A stretch of DNA of 9,986 nucleotides, from NCBI GenBank assembly GCA_017555925.1, contig JAFZFL010000124.1:1-9986 (forward strand), read 5' to 3'. Shown here one piece after another: positions 5,848 to 9,986 of this stretch; position 1 is the first letter of the stretch, and every line of letters starts with the position of its first letter. The translations under genes were made by a program, and so were the position numbers. The DNA comes from Bacteroidales bacterium (lineage in GTDB: Bacteria; Bacteroidota; Bacteroidia; Bacteroidales; UBA932). The notes beneath the pieces were generated by a model. It did no database searches, was not told the DNA's origin, and saw nothing but the letters and a program-made list of their open reading frames with translations.

Positions 5848-7035
5848 CTATTGCATTTTTTGCAGATCAAGTCCGGTAGGACTCTGGAATACCTTAAGGT
5901 CAAAAGTGTGAAGTCTTGCAATCATATGGTCAAATACCTCTGCCTGCAGATGCTCATATCTTAACCAGGCTGTATCTGCAGAGAAGAAGTAGAACTCAAT
6001 AGGCATACCCTGCGCTGTTGGTTGCAGCTGGCGCACTGTAATAATCATATCTTTATGAACTTTAGGGTGGGTCTTAAGGTAGTGCTCGGCATAATGTCTG
6101 AAGATATAAAGGTTAACCTCCTCTTTGCCTGTTGCCTCAAAACCTTCCATCCAGGGTTGCTGTTTGAAGTGTTCGAGTTCTTCGTTTGTACAGAAGCGCA
6201 CACTGTTCATATCTATATTTATAGATCTCTTTACGCGTCTTCCTCCAATATCAAACATCCCTCTCCAGTTCTGGAATGAGTCGTTCACAAGAGCGTAGGG
6301 GGGTACTGTTGTAATGGTCTTGTCCCAGTTCCTTACCTTAACGGTGGTGAGCGTTACCTCCATAACATCTCCGTCGGCCCCATATTTTGGCATTGTAATC
6401 CAGTCTCCCGGGCGCAACATGTCATTTGCCATAAGTTGTATGCCTGCAACCAGTCCCTTTATTGTATCCTGGAACACCAGCATAAGTATGGCTGTGCCGG
6501 CACCCGGACCTGTAAGTATTGCAATAGGGTCCTTGTCAATGAGGGTGCTTATCACAATTATTGATCCAATGCACACAATTACCAGTTTTATCATCTGGTA
6601 GAAGCCCTTCAATGAGTGGTCTTTGAACTTTTCGTGCTGGCACGAGATTGTATAAAGCGAAGAGATGAAGGCACATATAAGTTTGACCGCCACAATAACA
6701 ATGTATACCCAGCATAGTTTAAGCACAAATGCCTGTAGTGCCGGTTCATTTGGCAGAGCCAGTGGAACCAGCGCATATATTGCTATTGGCGGAAAGAGCC
6801 TGCAGATGTTTGACATTACATCGTCACTCAGCAGATGGTCATCCCAACTGGTGTCGGTCTTTGAGGTAACTTTGCGTATGAATGGAACAATTACCCTTTT
6901 GCATATTCGGTCTACGATGTATGCAACAAGGATTATTGCAAGTATGGCTCCAATGCGCAGTGCAATGGATGCATACTCTTCTGCAATGCCCGCTTGCTGC
7001 ATCCACTCCACAAGGCCGTTAATTATTGTTGTCAT
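5848..7035 (-). CDS. YbdG-like MscS-family mechanosensitive channel
   Basis: 395 residues from the chosen start (403 from an alternative ATG at 7059; numbers below use the longer form). About five hydrophobic segments are visible (about 32-50, 87-101, 110-135, 155-175, 178-198). A Gly/Ala-rich pore helix covers 184-210 (GPGAGTAILMLVFQDTIKG). The MscS beta domain follows, with RPGDWI and NWDKTITTVPPYALVNDSFQNWRGM (244-268), then GGRRVKRSI. This last block is characteristic of E. coli YbdG (about 415 residues), an inner-membrane channel that opens at mild hypo-osmotic shock. I prefer the start at 7035 because the eight extra residues are hydrophilic and the overlap with the upstream gene shrinks from 41 to 17 bp; ribosome-binding sites do not settle it. 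Last gene of the operon; overlap implies translational coupling with the hydrolase gene. Confidence 0.88.
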   Translation of the reverse strand: MTTIINGLVEWMQQAGIAEEYASIALRIGAILAIILVAYIVDRICKRVIVPFIRKVTSKTDTSWDDHLLSDDVMSNICRLFPPIAIYALVPLALPNEPALQAFVLKLCWVYIVIVAVKLICAFISSLYTISCQHEKFKDHSLKGFYQMIKLVIVCIGSIIVISTLIDKDPIAILTGPGAGTAILMLVFQDTIKGLVAGIQLMANDMLRPGDWITMPKYGADGDVMEVTLTTVKVRNWDKTITTVPPYALVNDSFQNWRGMFDIGGRRVKRSINIDMNSVRFCTNEELEHFKQQPWMEGFEATGKEEVNLYIFRHYAEHYLKTHPKVHKDMIITVRQLQPTAQGMPIEFYFFSADTAWLRYEHLQAEVFDHMIARLHTFDLKVFQSPTGLDLQKMQ

Positions 7036-8200
7036 AAATCTGTGCTTTATAAATGGCATTTGTTATGCTCTTAAGGAAGCTCTTGTCTTTTACAGGAGCA
7101 TATCCGTTGGTCATTGCTACAATGCCCCAGTTGTCTGCAGGACTCCATATCATAATGCTGTTAAGACCGTATGCTCCGCCTGTATGTCCTACAGGGTAGC
7201 TGCCTGCAACATTATATTTAGGGTCATCTATGTAATTCACAAACTCTTTAAGACATAGTCCGTATTGCTCCTCGCCCTCTTCTTGAATAATCCATACTGG
7301 AGTCTGCATAGCTTTGGCACTCTCTTCTGAGATAATGCGTACACCGTTATATTGGCCGTAGTTCATATGCATCATCATATAAACAGCTAAATCGTGTGCA
7401 GAGATCTTTACACCACCTGTAGGAGAGAAGATAGGAGTAGTATAACCCATGATATAGCTTGGCATCTCATCGGCTCTGCTTCTGTATGCGCCCTCTGATT
7501 TTACAAAGAGACTATCTTCATAAGAGTAGATGAAGGCAAATTTGCCGGCATCAAGAGAGTCTATGTTATGTCCGCCATAAAGGCCAAGTTTCCATATCAC
7601 ATTCTCTCTTACATAATCATCAAAGCGTTGTCCTGCAACCTTCTCCAGAATACTTCCTGCAAGGTTCAAACCCATATTTGAATAGTTGTAGCCCTCACCG
7701 GGTTTGTACTCAAAATAAGACTCAATGCAATCTCCGTAAACGGCAGGGTTAAGGTGGTCAAGAGTAAAATAATCCTCTTTGTCTTTTATACTTGCAGTAT
7801 GTGAAAGTACCATTTTAAGAGTAATGGGAATCTCCGGGTGGTGAGGGTTTCTTATTTTGAAGCCAATCAGATCACTCACATCGTCATCTAAAGAGATAAT
7901 ACCCTTATCAACAAGCTGCAAAAGAGATGTTGCAGTAAAAGATTTTGAGATTGAGGCAATTCTCATAACGTCATCATTGCCAAGAGGTGTTTTTGCCTCA
8001 AGGTCTTTATAGCCAAATGACTCGTTGTAAACTATCTGGCCATCTTTTACTACAGCTGCTGCAATACCCACAGCCTTAAATTCGTCAAGAACCTCTTTTA
8101 TTGCTTGGTCGGTAAGTTGCTTTCTGTCGGGAGCTGAAGTACATGCTCCAACTAGCAACAACAGGGCTGCAAAAGCCCACAAAAATCTGAATTTACGCAT
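7019..8200 (-). CDS. Serine hydrolase lipoprotein, beta-lactamase / PBP4* fold
   Basis: 393 residues. Signal peptide with lipobox VGAC, Cys20. The three motifs of the class C beta-lactamase/D-alanyl-carboxypeptidase/esterase family (PF00144) are present and in order: S-x-x-K at Ser83-Ile-Ser-Lys86 (nucleophile and general base), Y-x-N at Tyr173-Ser-Asn175 and H-T-G-G at 339-342. The N-terminal part has the typical VVKDGQIVYNESFGYKD strand. Such proteins hydrolyse D-Ala peptides or esters; true beta-lactamase activity is not implied. Anchored in the periplasm or at the surface; the residues after Cys (TSAPDRK) lack an acidic export signal, so periplasmic-side anchoring is more likely. It lies 43 bp after the GH18 gene and overlaps the channel gene, so the three are probably cotranscribed. 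Role in cell-wall or glycan-ester trimming is inference. Confidence 0.88.
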   Translation of the reverse strand: MRKFRFLWAFAALLLLVGACTSAPDRKQLTDQAIKEVLDEFKAVGIAAAVVKDGQIVYNESFGYKDLEAKTPLGNDDVMRIASISKSFTATSLLQLVDKGIISLDDDVSDLIGFKIRNPHHPEIPITLKMVLSHTASIKDKEDYFTLDHLNPAVYGDCIESYFEYKPGEGYNYSNMGLNLAGSILEKVAGQRFDDYVRENVIWKLGLYGGHNIDSLDAGKFAFIYSYEDSLFVKSEGAYRSRADEMPSYIMGYTTPIFSPTGGVKISAHDLAVYMMMHMNYGQYNGVRIISEESAKAMQTPVWIIQEEGEEQYGLCLKEFVNYIDDPKYNVAGSYPVGHTGGAYGLNSIMIWSPADNWGIVAMTNGYAPVKDKSFLKSITNAIYKAQIYDNNN

Positions 8201-8243
8201 AATGATACTGTTTTTAAGTTTTATAAAATTGATGATATTTCTG

Positions 8244-9359
8244 TTATAATTGTTGCATTACACTATCCCAAGTTGCCCTGCGGAGTGTAGATTTGTTGTC
8301 ATCCTGCTCATTCTCCCAATACATAAGACCGTAGAAATCTCTTTGAAGAGCCCATTTGGCCTTAATTCCAATACTGCGCGGATTATCATAATAGCAGTGT
8401 CTGACTCCATTGTGTGTAACGTATGGTACGGAAGCCTCAGAATCCCAGTTCTCTATAGTATACCCATCTCCCAATTTCATTATCTGGCTATATGTAAGCG
8501 CACTCGGAGAGGCAGAACGGTCTGCTCTTCCAAAAAATGGAATACCAAGAACCAGTTTCTGAGGGGTTGCACCGGCCTTTATATAGGCATTGTATGTCCT
8601 GTGTATATCCCAATAGGCAGAACTGCATTTCAAGGCATTGTGAGGAGTGCCTCCGGAGTCCATTTCATATGTCATAAGATTTACAAAATCTACAACCTTA
8701 TCAAGAGCCTTTATATCGATGTATCTGTATCCGCCTCCGCTTGCGGGCTGTTTGTCCATTACATATCCGGCGTAAGTCAGAAGATAATCTTTGCCAAGGG
8801 TCTCCCTGAGCTGCTTCATCAAAAGAACGTGGTTGTCAACATCATTCAACAGATCAACAGGTTGTCCGCTCCAGTCGAGTCCGGGATATTCCCAGTCAAT
8901 GTCAATACCGTCAATACCATACTCTTTGCAAAACTGGAGGCAGTCATTTGCAAAGGCCTCCCTGTTCTCTTTGCTTCCCGACACTACGGAGAAACCACCG
9001 CTTCCCGTATTGTCCGAATTTGAGATGGAATTGGAGAAAGAGAGAAGAATCTTAAGGTCTGGATTGTTCATCTTGAGTGCAACCACACTTTTAAATCTGC
9101 TTTCTGCCCCCTTAAGACCAAATTTCAGATATTTGCCGTTCTTTACATAAAGCTCTGCAAAAGCGTAGTTTACATGGGTACATAATTGGGGATTCGGCAA
9201 CCTCTCTCCGTAGTAAGTCACATAAGCAACAACAGCTCTGCCTTCAACTTTGGGAGAGGGTACATAAGGTGTCTCCTCCTCTTTGGATGTGTTTAGTGAA
9301 TCTTTTGAACATCCGGCCCATAGCAGGGCCGCAAAAAGTATAACTGCAAACTTTTTCAT
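8244..9359 (-). CDS. GH18 chitinase-like glycosidase lipoprotein
   Basis: 371 residues. Lipobox WAGC gives Cys17, followed by SKDS and an acidic linker to about residue 35. The rest is a single GH18 TIM barrel: YVTYYG strand (46-51), HVNYAFAEL (62-70), the catalytic DxxDxDxE as Asp150-Gly-Ile-Asp153-Ile-Asp155-Trp-Glu157, MTYE (229-232), LGIPFFGRA (271-279) and the closing GLMYWEN Trp (348). Glu157 is the proton donor, with substrate-assisted catalysis needing an N-acetyl group; candidates are chitin, chitooligosaccharides, GlcNAc2 cores of N-glycans or related polymers. The SxGG strand of typical chitinases is changed to LLSFSNS (105-111), as in some ENGase-like and non-canonical members. 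No carbohydrate-binding module is present. First gene of the operon, with a promoter in the 97-bp gap upstream. Confidence 0.9.
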   Translation of the reverse strand: MKKFAVILFAALLWAGCSKDSLNTSKEEETPYVPSPKVEGRAVVAYVTYYGERLPNPQLCTHVNYAFAELYVKNGKYLKFGLKGAESRFKSVVALKMNNPDLKILLSFSNSISNSDNTGSGGFSVVSGSKENREAFANDCLQFCKEYGIDGIDIDWEYPGLDWSGQPVDLLNDVDNHVLLMKQLRETLGKDYLLTYAGYVMDKQPASGGGYRYIDIKALDKVVDFVNLMTYEMDSGGTPHNALKCSSAYWDIHRTYNAYIKAGATPQKLVLGIPFFGRADRSASPSALTYSQIMKLGDGYTIENWDSEASVPYVTHNGVRHCYYDNPRSIGIKAKWALQRDFYGLMYWENEQDDNKSTLRRATWDSVMQQL

Positions 9360-9381
9360 AGTGGGAACAAAATAGTACCAA

Positions 9382-9415
9382 CAAAGATAACATTTTAACT
9401 CTTCCCGACAGCAAA
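9382..9415 (-). promoter_or_regulatory. Bacteroidetes-type promoter for the GH18 operon
   Basis: On the minus strand TTTG (9415-9412), 22 bp, then TATCTTTG (9389-9382), a full match to the -7 consensus. Transcription would start about 15 bases before the ATG at 9359. The -33 box is interleaved with the inverted repeat at 9405-9435, which could act as an operator. Confidence 0.55.
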
Positions 9416-9435
9416 TCAGAACGGAAATCTGTCGG
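9405..9435. repeat. Inverted repeat CCGACAG...CTGTCGG at the GH18 promoter
   Basis: Perfect 7-bp arms (9405-9411 and 9429-9435) with a 17-base spacer, in the gap between the recombinase stop and the GH18 start. No T-run follows on either strand, so a terminator is unlikely. Arm position over the -33 region suggests an operator. The flanking CTTCCCGA and AAATCTGTCGG blocks recur at 597-615. Confidence 0.55.
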
Positions 9436-9456
9436 TAAGATAAAAAATAGAGCAGT

Positions 9457-9986
9457 TCAGATAAGGTTGAGTATTATATTGTTTGCACGGTCGACTGCTG
9501 ATGTGTCAAGGGAGGCAAGGTAGATTTGGGTGGTGCTCTCGGAGTCGTGCCCCATTCCCTCGCTTATAATTGAAATGGGTATTTTGTTCTGTTTGGCTAT
9601 ACTTGCCCAGGAGTGGCGTGCAACATACATTGTAAGGGTGGTATGAAGACCAATTTGGCATGCAATTTTTTTTAGCTTCTTATTGGTGTAAGAGAGGGAG
9701 TTCAAGTATTGTTTTCTGGAGTCGTACAGAGGGTTGGTAATAATGGGCAGAAGGTATTCTCCATAGCAATCTACCCTATATTTGTCTACAATATCCTGCA
9801 TGCACTTCTCCCACTTTATAAAGAGCAGTTGCCCGGTCTTTTTTCTTCGGTATGACAAGATTCCGTCATTAAGATTGTGTGTGGTAAGGTAAGACATATC
9901 AACAAATGACATGCCTCTGGTGTAGAAACTGAACAGAAAAAGATCACGGGCCAGTTCCAATGATCTGTTTGATGCCAAATCTGTCT
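9457..9986 (-). CDS. Tyrosine recombinase / phage-type integrase, catalytic domain, 5' end beyond window
   Basis: The frame is open to the window edge, so the N-terminal DNA-binding domain lies outside; the TTG at 9978 is not a credible start. The visible part, about 175 residues, is a complete catalytic domain. Counting from the TTG codon: box I Arg21 (FYTRGM), beta-hairpin Lys47 (RRKKTGQ), box II Arg121 (YVARHSW), box III His144 (GMGHDSESTT) and nucleophile Tyr153 (QIYLAS). The His usual three residues before box II Arg is Tyr118; as I recall, Bacteroidetes invertase and transposon integrases often show this. Such enzymes cut and rejoin DNA at short sites, either integrating elements or inverting promoters. 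It precedes the GH18 operon in the same direction with a 97-bp gap. Whether it serves a mobile element or a local DNA switch cannot be told without the sequence to the right. Confidence 0.88.
   Translation of the reverse strand, partial: TDLASNRSLELARDLFLFSFYTRGMSFVDMSYLTTHNLNDGILSYRRKKTGQLLFIKWEKCMQDIVDKYRVDCYGEYLLPIITNPLYDSRKQYLNSLSYTNKKLKKIACQIGLHTTLTMYVARHSWASIAKQNKIPISIISEGMGHDSESTTQIYLASLDTSAVDRANNIILNLI

Noticed and set aside
6665..7258. Plus-strand open frame of 197 codons.
   Set aside because: Shadow of the YbdG-like channel and serine hydrolase genes, which both have full family motifs on the minus strand.
8250..9023. Plus-strand open frame of 257 codons.
   Set aside because: Shadow of the GH18 gene, whose catalytic motifs are intact on the minus strand.
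9405..9435. Invertible promoter switch between the two 7-bp arms.
   Set aside because: The 17-bp spacer is far too short to be an invertible promoter segment; only the operator or dispersed-repeat readings are kept.

Overview
The window looks like chromosomal DNA of a gut-type Bacteroidales (Bacteroidetes). Four genes encode lipoproteins with short signal peptides ending in a lipobox Cys. Promoter-like boxes fit the Bacteroidetes -7 pattern TAnnTTTG rather than an E. coli -10. Shine-Dalgarno sequences are inconspicuous. The integrase at the right edge, as I remember the group, resembles Bacteroidetes tyrosine recombinases. No rRNA, tRNA or CRISPR array was seen.

Left part (1-1847, + strand), a worn accessory region: the 3' part of a CatA-like acyltransferase gene; a terminator; a 57-bp repeat containing a hairpin; a second terminator; an intact MNT-type nucleotidyltransferase antitoxin gene; and a HEPN toxin gene that loses its reading frame content after about residue 70. 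At that point a second copy of the same terminator cassette begins, followed by a second copy of the 57-bp repeat. Beyond this is non-coding debris with a possible acyltransferase C-terminal remnant, closed by a bidirectional terminator.

Middle part (1848-5425, - strand): two tandem paralogous lipoproteins, 8 bp apart, each joining a fimbrillin-like N-terminal half to a C-terminal NAGPA-type phosphodiester glycosidase domain. Divergent from them, behind a good Bacteroidetes-type promoter, is a 35-residue acidic small protein (5613-5720).

Right part (5848-9359, - strand): a probable three-gene operon. In order of transcription it encodes a GH18 chitinase-like lipoprotein, a serine beta-lactamase-fold hydrolase lipoprotein, and a YbdG-like MscS channel whose start overlaps the preceding gene. 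A promoter lies just before the GH18 gene and a strong hairpin terminator after the channel gene. At the right edge is the catalytic half of a tyrosine recombinase. The lipoproteins fit processing of amino-sugar-containing or phosphodiester-linked glycans at the cell surface, but no substrate can be read from sequence. The most unusual items are the decapitated HEPN/MNT module between duplicated terminator-repeat units, and the unannotated small protein opposite the phosphodiester glycosidase pair.
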